Positions 24,075 to 35,780 of a stretch of 64,000 bases of DNA are shown here, piece after piece. The DNA is from Sipunculus nudus (lineage: Eukaryota; Annelida; Sipuncula; Golfingiida; Sipunculidae): assembly GCA_026874595.1 (NCBI GenBank), contig CM049316.1, positions 24,635,839-24,699,838 on the forward strand, read 5' to 3'. The notes under the pieces were generated by a model. That model had not been told where the DNA came from. It ran no database searches and saw only the letters and a list, made by a program, of their open reading frames with translations. Numbering within the stretch: position 1 is the first letter of the stretch; each line of letters starts with the position of its first letter. The translations under genes and the position numbers were made by a program.

Positions 24075-25150
24075 ATGTGACTCAGGCTGATTTATTTGTG
24101 GTTCATAAATGATGTGTCACATGAAATACAAGGTTTTTCAGTTTAGAACTAAATTGTAAAATTACTTCATGCATAAATGACCCATTTTAATCTCTTTTAG
24201 TAGTAAGGGGTCAGTTTAGGTGATGGCATTGTTGCACTTGCATTCAAGCTTTATTTTTGCATTTAACAAGATGCAGGGGAACCTTAACAAGGTGGAGGAC
24301 CAGGTATATTGCCTTCTTTTATTCAACCAAGTTTGACCAACATGTCATTTAGTCAAACTAATCAGACTAATCAAATATAACTTCATGGTAGTGTCATATT
24401 TCACACTTATGTAAGTTGCTGAACTGGTGTTATTCAATTTATAGTGCTTTAAAATTTTAAAGGAAAATACCAACAAATGTTTAGGAATTTTGATCGACAA
24501 GGATTGTCTCACCTTCTAGACAGAAATGTTCAGGATACAAGTTTCTCCATTCAGCTTCTTAGAGTAGTTGTTCAGGCGCTCATGAAATTTTGTACTGTCA
24601 TAAGAGCCATAAATATGAACAAATCCTGGATAGGCATGGTGTGCCCTACCACACTCAAAGCCAAAGAGGTGGTCCTGATGGTACACTGGATTGAGAAAAA
24701 AATAACAACTTCTTATTTTAATAAAAAAATCAATTTACTGATTTAAGTGTAGGACATATATACATACTAGAGTATTTGATATTAAATGTAGAAAAAGTCC
24801 ATTTTTTTAAATATATCCCTGCTTTTAAAGTGAGACATAATTGCTGTAACACACATAAACAGTTTCATTTTAAAGTTGAAAAAGTTTGATAATAAAATGT
24901 GCTCAATTTTTAAATTATTATGTCTTTACATTAGGTCTGGATTTTAAAAACATTTTTTTTCTGTACGCTACAATATTGAGCATACATTCTAGCCTGAAGA
25001 GAAAATGTGGAGAAAAATGTGCATTGCAGTGTGTCATTTTAAACTTCTCATTGCATGATTAAGTTACTCAGACCTGGCACATGTACAAATTTTTCATAAA
25101 AAAATACTTTTCTGGACATCATATATATTATGCTATGTTAAATGTTACTT
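24075..25150. other. Stretch without recognisable genes
   Basis: AT-rich sequence between two convergent decayed genes; only short frames without family resemblance. Confidence 0.4.
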
Positions 25151-26546
25151 ACTTTGATTAAAAGTAGGTATATCTTTGGCATATGTCTTTGGGCGCCTTG
25201 GTTTCCCTCTTCTGATGTAGGTGCCTGCCACCTCTTTGGAGTATACTCCCTCCAAAGCCTTGCCAAAGCTGCCACCCATGTGCGAGGACCTCTGAACTAG
25301 ATTCAGGCTTTATTGTCCATGACAGTGTGCAAGATGGTCTGATAATAATAAAAATAATAATTTTAAGGTCTAGCATTCATGAGTTGGTTTAACGTGTGTA
25401 ATAATATACACGGCAACAGTTTAGAGAGCTGCACTGAGGACAAATAAGAAGAAGTTTTTTACATGCTGCAGTACTTGAAAACACTGTATTTATGTTTCAT
25501 GTATGGCATAACCCCGGTATTTTTAAGGTGCATACATTTTTGAAAACACATATACTATATGCTATTTCAGAATATTTCGAGCCCTGTATAGCCTAACATT
25601 TATTCATACACATGATCTGTTTTTGAGGCATTGTTTAGTATAAAGGTGTTTACATGATAATACATTAGACTATGGTCAGCACCCAAGATGTTTAATGATT
25701 TACATACCTTTAAATTCATTGTTGCTATGTTCACATAGCAAATCCGGGGCAGTATTGTGGCCTGGTAGTCCCCAGTTGTTAGCAGTTCTGTTATGAACTA
25801 AGTGATGAGCTAACTGCTTAATGAGGTTACCATTAATTGCTGAAAATACATATACAAGTATACTGAACAATATGCATGATGTAGGTTAAATATATTTACC
25901 AGCAGACAAATATAAATAACCACATGTGATGGCTGCAATGTGTCTATACATACAATAAGTGTTTTAAATGAAGCATATGTCAATGGATAATTACTTTGGT
26001 CAGATTTCAGTTATTCATGCAAGTAATTTTGTGAACGCAGTAGCCTCATGACTATTTACAACTAACCTCATAACATTGCAAATATTACTGCAACATATTG
26101 AGTTTCATAGTCAACTGTCTCATATAACTGTATATTTATAATATGTTTACAGTGAATAAAAAAATCTGATATATACCACACATAATTCTGTGTCCTAAGG
26201 CCATGTATTTGGGATGGTTGTTGATGAAGAAGGATGGCATATCGTGGCGCCATAAAGCCATCATGACCGCTCCATTACCCTCTGGTTCAGCGTCACCTCT
26301 GACCATGTGGATCAGGCCATCCAAGGCGAGGGCACGGGAGTACTCCTGTACATGGTTAGTGCCTGTGTGTCCTTTCAGGAACGCTTGTCACCCTTTTTTC
26401 CTGGTAGACCGTTTATTGGCTCTCTTTGCAATACAGCCAAGACAAAACCATTTCCAATCTCTAAGGAACCCAACAATACAAAATTAAATAAGATATCATT
26501 CTTTAAATTATTGCATCAATATTGGTCCAATGTCCTATACAGTGGT

Positions 26547-26548
<2 letters not shown>

Positions 26549-26583
<35 letters not shown>
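26549..26583. repeat. (TA)n microsatellite flanking the hairpin
   Basis: TA units end at the left arm of the hairpin. A second array lies at 26820-26875, after a short CA run, beyond the right arm. Confidence 0.9.
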
Positions 26584-26585
<2 letters not shown>

Positions 26586-26780
26586 AAAGTTAAGATAAAC
26601 AGTGACGCCTTTTAGATAGACTAATTTATTAACACACGAGCTTTCAAAGTACAAAGGCTTCTTCGTCAGGTGGTAACTGACCACCTGACGACCTCACGAA
26701 GAAGTCTTTGTACTTCGAAAGCTCGTGTGTTAATAAATTAGTTAGTCTATCTAAAAGGCGTCACTGTTTATCTTAACTTT
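26586..26780. repeat. Long near-perfect inverted repeat with hammerhead-like core motifs
   Basis: The left arm 26586-26673 is the reverse complement of the right arm 26680-26780 apart from an ~11-base insertion (cctcacgaaga type) and a few substitutions; the loop is about 6 bases. Each arm, read outward from the centre, has cctgacga followed by a short G/A-rich stem and cgaaagctcg or tgaaagctcg. This recalls the CUGANGA...GAAA core of hammerhead ribozymes at the ends of Penelope-like elements. After the right arm comes gactaacacggctataccac, a word often seen next to such termini. Confidence 0.6.
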
Positions 26781-26821
26781 CGCTTCAACTAGAGACTAAC
26801 ACGGCTATACCACACACACAC

Positions 26822-26875
<54 letters not shown>

Positions 26876-27232
26876 ACAATGGAAAATATTATAGCATTTT
26901 CTGAGATCCGGATTATAATAATTTATACATAAACATCATCAGTGTCTCTTACATCTGATGTCTTATTCTTTTGGAAAGATCTACAGTTCTTCTGTATATT
27001 AAGAAGCCGACTATATTCACTGTGTCTACAACACAAAAAGATGGGTCTTTTAAAGGTTGTGTCTAACCTTACTGACCTAGGAATGATGGCTTTTTTAGGG
27101 TTTCTAATAAAGTGTTCCTTAACATGGTTTCTGTTCTATTTTAATTTCTTTATCTTTATTGATTATTAATTTTATCATATATCCCTTTCTGTGAGTTTAT
27201 TTTAAAGGACGACTTTTTTTTCTTTATTGCAG

Positions 27233-27378
27233 CAATATGGTGTGAAATCCTTGCATTCTTCACTGGACCACCATTCCTCATCTTCTTCTACAACCCTTTC
27301 CAGGCACTCTAGATGGTAGTACCTCTGATGTCTACAAAGATAATTGGCTTCACACTGGACACTTCCCTCTTCTGTGAA
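27233..27378 (-). pseudogene. PHD/zinc-finger-like exon
   Basis: It reads EEGSVQCEANYLCRHQRYYH, then LECLERVVEEDEEWWSSEEC and TPYCC. The spacing of Cys and His (C..C...YYH.EC...WW...C....CC) resembles a PHD finger. It lies between segments of the DUF6589-like relic and may be one of its exons or an adjacent relic. Confidence 0.45.
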
Positions 27379-29442
27379 TGATATATGACATAACAAGATA
27401 ATCTTTAATGGTATTTTTTTGTGGGGGGGGGGGGGGTACATTTATAAGTACTGGTGGGTTAAAGCATCAGTAACATCCTGAACCATTATTTAATATAACT
27501 AAATAAAATGATGATGAGCAAGCATCCCATCGATTTTTAATATTTTACAATCATTAAATGCCTATGTTAATCACCAAACCTGACTTAAATTATGCTGTTT
27601 AAAAGTGTTATACCTTTATAAAAAAAAGTTGTGAATTGGGTAACCAACATTCAAGCTTTACACTGCTTTAATTGGTAAGCTTGCTGTCACCGGTATTTCA
27701 CTTTGTTTCACCATTCAATTGAAGCTGCATCACATTTTTATCAATCCTGCACATCTGCTGATTATACATGAAATTAGATACTCATAAAGCTTTTGATATC
27801 AAATGAATAAAAGTATAATATTACATATAATCCTATCATATAATGTTAATAGAAAATGCCAAACCCAGAGAGAATGGATTTTTAGTACAACTCTGGTCTT
27901 CGATAAATGCCTGGCACACCCAGAAGTTGGCAAGAGCTGAGTGAGCATCATGTTGCTTCTGCATTTGGAAGGGCTTCAAGAAGTTAACAATCGTGCGGCT
28001 CAGTTCTACAAGGTCGACCTCTTGGAATGGTTCATCCCCTAGTTCCTCCATGTTCAGTAGCTGCATGGCCAGCAGGCAGAACATTCCCTCTGTCCCAATG
28101 TTCATGCAGAAGCTCGTTTGCATGCTGCACATTCTCTACCATCCTCCCACTGACCGATTTGTGGGAAAAGCGGCACTTGAAATTGAACAAGGTACCATGG
28201 TCCCTAGCACTACCACCATTGAACAACTTGTCATATGTATCCTGTAAACAGAGTGGAAATCTGATATATCATAAAGGAAAATGCATTTTAAAAGGATGTC
28301 TGTATAAATCAGTAAGTATATAATTTATTGAAGTATGCAAACGGTTGTCTCAGATACTTGGTTTTCTTATACCCCAGTTGTTAATAAAGACATTTAATGG
28401 AAATATTAGAAATTACTTATTGACACCAGTAATAATACTGAGATGATGATAAAGATATAGATAATGAAATCTGTACAGCATTACTATTAATGTTCATAAT
28501 AACATAGTATACAGACAGCAGCAATAACACATATTTTAATAAACCTATAACAACAACAAATGAACATAACTATTACCAACTTAATATAAGACAACGACTC
28601 ATGATTATCATGATAATTATCATGGCAATTCTGTACATGTTTGCCTTTAAAACCAACATTGTGTCTATCTGTACCTGCAGAGCTATCATTCTGTGATTGA
28701 ACTCTTGTGGGGATGGTTCCGAACCCTTCGGAGTGTTTCTTGGGAGCTGATCATCTACCCTGCTCACTCGCACACTAACCATCCTCTCAACACTCAGCTG
28801 GTTCCTTTCTATCAGACTGAGTTAAATACTGATTCACATACGGCATATACTGATTCAGATGTTTCATTATCTGTACCATTCCTTTGTTCGACGAGGGATC
28901 AGCCTCAATGACTCCAAGACTGACCTGAAATATGCAATGTTCATACAACACATTACTGAGGTAGGTCAAAAGGAAAGATTTATACATTTCCCGTGACTTG
29001 TGAAGTATAAAGTTTATGAGTATGAAATCTGTAACTTTCATAAGCTCTACACCAGATTCCTGTTTAGAAGGTTTTAAAGCATTTATAAATCATTATGGCT
29101 AGAAACATAGTAACATTGTGCTAGAATAGCTAAATAGTTTTTTTTGAGTATTACATGTAAACACATTTTATTCTTTATTCATATTACCTTTGAAATAAAT
29201 AGAAAAATTTTAAACTTACTACTTCTGACCTTATGGGCATTTTATGGACTATGCTCATGCAGGACATTGGCTGGCGGCACTTCTTTGAATCTTTTCTGAA
29301 ATGATGATTGAAACAAATCTAGTCATACAATTAAAAGGCTTTAAAGGCTACAGTTGATGTCAAAGGTTATTCATATTTTCAAGCCAGGGTCTTTAATTAA
29401 ATAAGTTGAGCAAATTATATAAGAACAATATATGTATGTACT

Positions 29443-29447
29443 TGTAT
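29443..29447 (+). other. Target-site duplication TGTAT (left)
   Basis: TGTAT immediately precedes the LTR start at 29448 and recurs at 38027-38031 just after the other LTR, the 5-bp duplication usual for Ty3/gypsy insertion. Confidence 0.75.
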
Positions 29448-29728
29448 TGTTACGGAACCTAATATAAACAGATCACGTATGCGTGATGAACACAAATTCT
29501 GTAACTGAGATAAAAAAATAAGGACCCTACTCAACAGTAAACACGCGTTTCAGGAATTCTCTAGAAAACATCACCGTGCCTCTACACCATGGTGATCTCG
29601 TCCCAAGCCAGCACGACAACAAGAGTTCAACCAGTACGGATTAAACATAGAATGTAATACCCGGCCAGACACGAGCGCCACAACAGGAGTTACCCCCGCG
29701 TCACACAATAAAAAGAGCACCTGTAACA
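29448..29728 (-). repeat. 3' LTR, internally deleted (281 bp)
   Basis: It shares both ends with the 776-bp LTR at 37251-38026 but jumps from gagataaaaaaat directly to aaggaccctactcaac. This removes about 500 bases that include the TATA box and most of R/U5. Ends are TGTTAC...GTAACA. Confidence 0.85.
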
Positions 29729-29741
29729 CTCCCCCCCCCCT
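29729..29741 (-). other. Polypurine tract
   Basis: On the minus strand GGGGGGGGGGAG directly precedes the 3' LTR, the position of a plus-strand primer. Confidence 0.65.
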
Positions 29742-29863
29742 GTAAGAAAAAAGAAAGTTTTCACGGAAAACTTTCTTTTTGCGATCACAATCACTAAATT
29801 TTTACAACATCTCAAAAAAACATCTTATTTACAACATTACTTAAACATCTTGTTTACAACATT

Positions 29864-31081
29864 TCATAAACATCTCGATAAGCAATCAGCAAGTACATTG
29901 TCTTTCCCTTTAATGTGTATGATATCAAGATTGTAATCCTGTAAGAACAAACTCCATCTCAACAATCTTTGATTTTTACACTTCAACTTGTATATGAACG
30001 TGAGGGGATTGTGATCACTGAAGACAATGATAGGCCTGACTGATAAAGTAAGATAAACTTCAAAATGTTGCAACGCCAAAATCAAAGCCAAACATTCTTT
30101 TTCAACAGTTGAGTACTTTTTCTTGTTTGCAAACTTTCTTGAGAAATAACAAATTGGATGATCTATGCCATCATTGCCTTCTTGTAACAACACAGCACCA
30201 GCAGCAGTGTCACTAGCATCTATAGTTAACTTAGAAGGTACAGAAAAGTCTGGAGCTGCTAAAACTGGTGAACTTTGCAGAATTGCTTTCAAATTCTGAA
30301 ATGCATTTTCACACTGAACATTCCATACAAACTTTTGTTTCTTCCTTAACAGATTAGTCAAAGGTTCAGCTACAGCAGCAAAATTAGGACAAAACTTCCT
30401 GTAGTATCCAACCATACCAAGAAAACGCATTATTTGCCTTTTGTCGCTGTACATGATGAGGTCATCAATATATGCGTCGCAGCCCTGAATGTCCTTGACA
30501 ACCATATGGATGAGGCGCTGGAACGTGGCTGGCGAGTGCTTCATGCCAAACGGCATAACTTTATATTGGTACAGTCCTTGCGGCGTCACAAATGCGGACA
30601 CTTCTTTCGCTCGTTCTGTCAGCGGAACTTGCCAGAATCCTTTTAGTAAGTCAAATTTGAAGACATATCCGGCGCTACCGACTCTATCAATATAATCATC
30701 GATCCTCGGAATCGGGAACGTGTCAGTCTTGGTGACAGAGTTCAGTTTTCGATAATCTGTGCACATACGGTAACTTCCATCAGGTTTTGGCACAAGAATA
30801 CATGGTGAACTCCAGTTACTGTTACTAGGTTAAATAAAATTATTGTTCAGCAAATATTGAATCTCATCCTGTAGATACTTTTGCTTTTCTGGATTCAGTC
30901 TATATGGATGTTGCTTGACTGCGCTTGCCTCGCCAACATCGACGTCATGGCACAACATGTTAGGTCGCGTTGGAATGTCACTAAACAAATGTTCATAATT
31001 CCGCAGCAGGTTCTTGAGGTCTTGTTGTTCTTGTGCGGTAAGGTGTGAAAATTTGGCATCCAGGTTGTTAAGCACGTCTGA
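29864..31081 (-). pseudogene. Reverse transcriptase-RNase H of the gypsy element
   Basis: The reading starts in the frame of ORF 31075-30830 (NNLDAKFSHLTAQEQQDLKN, then PYRLNPEKQKYL) and is stopped by TAA at about 30830. It continues as 30793-29864: PKPDGSYRMCTDYRKLNSVT, FDLLKGFWQVPLT, YQYKVMPFGMKHSPATFQRL and the catalytic YIDDLIMYSD. About 60 residues usual between YIDD and RFLGMVGYYRKFC are missing without loss of frame. RNase H follows (LTIDASDTAAGAVLLQ, STVEKECLALILAL, FSDHNPL) and ends in DNVLADCLSR just before the 3' LTR. The missing thumb segment and the stop make it non-functional. Confidence 0.85.
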
Positions 31082-31791
31082 GTTTTTTTAATGGTATTGT
31101 ACCACACTGAATGTCTACATCACACTTACAATCAGTATCTACTTTTACTGGGTCAGGGTCAGTTTTTACACAATTAACAGCTGTAACATTTTGTACAACA
31201 TCTGATGTGCAATTTCTGTCATAATATGGTTTCAACATGTTAACATGGCACAGTTGTTTCTTCTTACGTCTATCTGGTGTCAACAGTATGTAATTTAAAT
31301 CACTGACTTTCTTGTCAACAATGTAAGGACCAAAATACCTAGCTTGCAGAGATCTGCCAGGGATGGGAAGCAAGGCAAGGACCTTTTCACTGGGCTCTAA
31401 CGTCCTACTTACAGTGTGCTTGTCATACTTTGTTTTCATTTTACTTTGTGCAGATTTTAGATTTGACTTTGCAATCTCACAAGCATTTTCTAGTTTAGTG
31501 CGAATGTCTGAGACATACTGCAGTAAACTAATAGAATCAGGATTTTCACACAAGAGTTTTTCTTTAAGCAGTTTCAATGGACCTCGAACTGAGTGTCCAA
31601 AAACTAGTTCAAAGGGACTGAAACCCAAGGACTCTTCAAAGGATTCTCTGACAGCAAACGGCAATAGGTGGATTCTTTCATCCCAGTCTTTCTGTGTGTC
31701 AAAGCAATAAGTCCTGATCATGTTTTTTAACGTCTGGTGAAAACGCTCGAGGGCGCCCTGATTTTGGTAATTCAAACGTTGTACAAAACAT
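31068..31791 (-). pseudogene. Integrase C-terminal half of the gypsy element
   Basis: It begins with QNQGALERFHQTLKNMIRTY, the end of the DDE core containing the Glu, followed by FAVRESFEESLGFSPFELVF and GHSVRGPLKLLKEKL, then a chromodomain-free tail with ARYFGPYIVDKKVSDLNYIL and CHVNMLKPYYDR. The first half of the integrase lies beyond the inserted LINE, at 34365-34700. At the 3' end the frame meets the reverse transcriptase frame through a run of seven A (near 31085). Confidence 0.8.
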
Positions 31792-31801
31792 CGTACAAAA
31801 C

Positions 31802-34354
31802 TTAAGAATTGGAGGCCGATTTCACTGTTAAATGTCGACTATAAAATAGGATCAAAAGCACTGTCCCTAAGATTACAAAAGATAATTCCAAAATTAATTC
31901 ATTCAAATCAGTTTGGATATGTTAAAGGGAGAGACATTTTTACTAGTATCAGACTTTTAACAGAAATTATGAATTATACCAAGAGATATAGAAAGGAAGG
32001 CTTGATATTAGCACTGTATTTTGAAAAAGCTTTCGACTCCTTGGAATGGTCATTTTTGATTACAGTTTTGTGGTATTTTAATTTTGGACCGTCATTTATT
32101 GGTTGGATTAAAACAATTTATAAAAATATTAAAAGTTGTATAATAAATAATGGCACAACATCTCAGTAATTTCCAATTGGTAGAGGTGTGAGGCAGGGTG
32201 ACCCATTGTCTCCATATTTATTTATTCTTTGTATTGAAATTTTGGCAATACAAATTAGAAACAATGATAATATTAGAGGAATTAAAATATTTGGACAAGA
32301 AATTAAATTACTTCTCTTTGCAGATGATATGACAGCAGTTCTGTCCACTCCTGATTCTGCAAGAAACTTAATAGAAGAAGTCAAAATGTTTAAAAAGATA
32401 TCTGGGTTAACACTAAACATAGTAAAAACAGAAGCTATGTGGATTGGTTCAAAGAGGAATGACATAGAAAAACCATTAAATATTAATTGGTCAAAATCTC
32501 ACATAAAAATACTAGGCATATATTTTTCATATAGCAAAGAAAAGGCCGCCTATTTAAATTTTGAAGACAAAATTAAAAAAATGAGGTTAGCAGCCCAAAT
32601 TTGGAAAACAAGAAATCTGACCTTGTTAGGAAAGATTCAGATTATTAGGTCATATCTAGTCTCATCTTTTCAGTATATATTTACATGTGTAGATACACCT
32701 TTGAAATATAGAAAAGAAATTGATAAAATAATTTTTTCCTTTCTGTGGAATTCAGGGAAGGAACAACTGAAAAGGATCCTTTTAATTCAACCAGTGACTG
32801 CTGGGGGATTGAATGTCCCTCATGTTGATAGTATAATACAAACATACAAGATAACATGGATTTTAAAGTATATTTCAAACCAAAGAAAAGAAGTGACAGA
32901 CATATGGAAAAACATACTTGCAACCGTTGGATTAGATTTCGATCTACTTTTGCATTGTGACTATAGTTATGATTTTATTTCTAATCTAGAAGATGAACAC
33001 TAGTTTCTGTCAGGTATATTTAAAATTTGGAAAAAGATAAAATCAGTGAAGCCGATAGTAGATCAGGTAATATGGTATAATGGTAACATTGGTACTGATA
33101 GTGTTACTTTTTTAGTAAAAACTTGTATGAATCAGGCTTACTTTATGTTAATAATTTATTTGACCTAGATGGAAAATTAATCCCTTTTAAAACAATGCAA
33201 AACAAAGGTGTTAAACAATTGGAATATATAAGATGGAGAGCAGTAGTTGAAAAGGCTAAAATATCTTGTAAAATATATGATATTGATGTATTTAGGGTAT
33301 CAAGTGAGTATTCTGATGAGTTGTTAATATCTGAGGAGGGAGTGGGTATACCACTCAAACAGTGTAACTCAAGACGCTTGTATAATGTATTTGTTGCTCT
33401 ATTACGTAATAAGCAACTTATTCCTAAGATATCAAAATATTGTCATGATAATGATGAGATTGATTGGAGTAAAATTTGTTTGTTACCATTTAAATTATGT
33501 CAAGATACTCAATCAAAATGTTTTCAGTATAAATTGTTACAGGATATCTCGGTAAATAACTATTGGCTGAGGAAATGGGGACTGAAGGACAATAGTATGT
33601 GTACTTTTTGTCGTAAAGAAATAGAAACAGCTGAGCACCTGTACTGGTCATGTGATTGTGTTCAATGTATTTGGCAGCAAGCACACAATATATTTGACTT
33701 AAGATATAATGTGAATTTCTTAAATAAAAATGATGTCCTTCTTGGTAATCCTGATTTTTCAGACAGTTTAAATTTATTTATTATTTTGAGTAAACGCTAC
33801 ATTCATTTGAGCAGGCAGAAACAAATTATTGTTTCATTCTCAGGATTAAAAAAATACCTTGCATATGTTAAAAATATTGAATTTCTTATTGCAAAGAAGA
33901 ACAATAGAATTAGTAAATTCCATGACAGGTGGTCGAATATTCGAGTATAAGTGTTTATACGTAATAATCATAAGTGTATATGATTTTTTTCTTTCGTATT
34001 GAGGGTTTCTGATCATGTTTTTGTGTTTTGTGTTTAACTTAAATTAGGCTAGTTTTCGACTAAAGTATAGCAACTATATGCGGATGTGTGTTTTGTATAT
34101 GTGTGCATTGCTTGTGTGCATATATTTGCAAATGCAGCTTTATGTTTATGGGTGCATATATATATATATATATATATGTATATATGTTGTAAATACACGT
34201 ATGTATGGTATGTATACAAGCTATACATGTATGTATATGTATATGTATGTTTGAATTTTGTAACGTGTTGCAAAACTGTTAACGTGTGTATATCTTGTGT
34301 GCACGTTTGTATATGTTTGGAGAAATAAACATTTAAAAAAAAAAAAAAAAAAAA
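31802..34354 (+). mobile_element. 5'-truncated L1/Tx1-like LINE nested in the gypsy integrase
   Basis: Begins inside the reverse transcriptase (LKNWRPISLLNVDYKIGSKA), then EKAFDSLEW, RGVRQGDPLSPYLF, LLFADDM (catalytic Asp pair near 32319), TEAMWIG and GKIQIIRSYLVS. It ends with a Cys/His motif CTFCRKEIETAEHLYWSC at about 33600-33650 and a C-terminal stop at 33950. A TAA at 32167, a TAG at 33001 and a frameshift before 33123 break it. AATAAA at 34324 and an A-run 34334-34354 end it. Flanks cgtacaaaac (31792-31801) and cgtaaaaaac (34355-34364) look like a 10-bp target duplication with one mismatch. The 5' endonuclease part is absent. Confidence 0.85.
34160..34181. repeat. (TA)n in the LINE 3' tail
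   Basis: A short TA run followed by tgtatg-rich sequence in the untranslated tail of the LINE. Confidence 0.7.
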
Positions 34355-34364
34355 CGTAAAAAAC

Positions 34365-34720
34365 TTGGTCAGAGCTTTGACAACACTTTTGGCATTAATT
34401 TTGTGCAATGGTATTCCCTCAGGGAACCTGGTAGATGCGCACATAATTGTCAGCAAGTATTCATGTCCAGATTTTGTTTTGGGAAGTGGTCCAACACAAT
34501 CAACAATATTCCTACTGAATGTTTCCTCGAAGGCCTAAGTGGGGCCTTAGGAGGATTCTGATTAAGCTTGCCTACTATCTAGCATGTATGGCATGACCTA
34601 CAATATTGTACAACATCTGTCCTGAGGTTAGGCCAATAGAAGTGTGTTTTAACTTTTATTTATACCTAAATGGCCAGACAAAGAAGCCTCATGTGCCATG
34701 CTTAGAACTTCACCGCGAAA
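34365..34720 (-). pseudogene. Integrase N-terminal part (zinc domain and first core strands)
   Basis: Downstream on the minus strand from about 34700, fragments read as the HHCC zinc domain (YWPNLRTDVVQYCRSCHTC in one frame) and then LTIMCASTRFPEGIPLHKIN, AKSVVKALTKFF, the usual start of the Ty3/gypsy catalytic core with its first Asp region. Stops and frame changes break it. The LINE A-tail begins right after KFF on this strand. About 40 core residues expected before QGALERFHQ are not seen on either side. Confidence 0.7.
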
Positions 34721-34869
34721 GACCCTGGGCATTACTATTTGATGTCCCACTCATTATCAGCGCATACATCAGGAGGTTGCCATTTACGCAGAAGCACTCC
34801 ATTTTTGACATAGAAACAAACTGGGTTCCGTGACAGTTCATCTTTAGAAACTGCCCTGGGAAACAAACA

Positions 34870-35420
34870 TGAAATATCAGGGTCCTTATGCTGTTCCGCG
34901 TAAGTTCTGACATTGAGAATGCTGCATCCTGTACGGGCGAGTCATTAGACGAATCACTAGTGACTCCCAGAGTGTTATCATTAGGACCATTATCCTCATG
35001 TGTGTTTTTCTTGGCCATAGATCTAGTTACAGCACATAAAGGATTCAAATCAGGAATTTCCTGACCATCGAATCAGTGTCCTGGTCAAATGACGGCTGTT
35101 CTGTCAACATTGGTTCAGGCTGTACTTTATCACATGCAACATCATTGCCTAGTAGCAACTGAATTCCCTTAAAGGGTTAAGTAGTTCTTATGCGCACAGT
35201 AATATTCCCAGAAATCAAACCTGACTTTAAATGGATACTATGAAGTGGAACTGAAGTGTGCCTGTCTGAAAACACACCATTAACAAGTGCATGTGCACCA
35301 GTAAAGGACCTACCAGAAAATGGCAAAGTGTTTGCTAACATGAGTCTGTCCTGAACCAGTGTCCCTCAAAATTCTAATAGGGGTAGAATCTGAAAAATTC
35401 ACTCGAAAGTGATACAAAAC
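34870..35420 (-). pseudogene. Aspartic protease region of the gypsy element
   Basis: The minus strand reads ILRDTGSGQT around 35380-35350, with the catalytic DTG, then after a frame change LPFSGRSFTGAHALVNGVFS, RHTSVPLHSIHLKSGLISGN and GIQLLLGNDVACDKVQPEP. The order matches retropepsin-type proteases of gypsy elements; the integrase linker follows directly, with no reverse transcriptase between. Frame breaks are present. Confidence 0.65.
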
Positions 35421-35780
35421 CATCATATATGAATGGCTCAAATAACTCCATTTCAGAGTCAAGAGAGGAATCTGCTACCTCAACCTCATCAAACAAATAA
35501 CTGACATTGAAGGTGTCAGTCATAAACTCTGTTTCAGAGTCATCTAAGGAATCTACATCCTTTTTATCATCAAACTCCTCATGAGAGTCAACAGAGGAAT
35601 TTTCCTCAGCAGAAACAAACTTTTGTTTGTCATGAGAGGACCTGGCCTCATTTTAAATACTCTTGCAAGAGACATGAAAGGACTTAGCCTTATCCAGAGA
35701 ATACCCCTCGCAGGAGTCTTGAAAGGACCTAGCCTTATTAAATTCCTCGCAGGAATCATCTGAGGTTTTTACCCCGCAAT

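Larger units (their letters stand above)
25150..29290 (-). pseudogene. Decayed multi-exon transposon-type gene, DUF6589-like
   Basis: Minus-strand segments in order: about 28927-28787 (VSLGVIEADPSSNKGMVQIM), 28790-28681 (VERMVSVRVSRVDDQ...PQEFNHRMIALQ, donor gtacag), 28242-28030 (LFNGGSARDHGTLFNFKCRF), 28085-27900 (LGDEPFQEVDLVELSRTIVN), 26370-26180 (GDAEPEGNGAVMMALWRHDM) and 25330-25150 (GSFGKALEGVYSKEVAGTY in one frame). The motifs VERM, ARDHGTLF and EGNGAVMMALWR recall the invertebrate transposon-associated family DUF6589. A frame change between the first two segments and a split frame inside 28.0-28.2 kb indicate decay. The assignment is from memory of motif order; an uncharacterised related family is possible. 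Confidence 0.45.
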
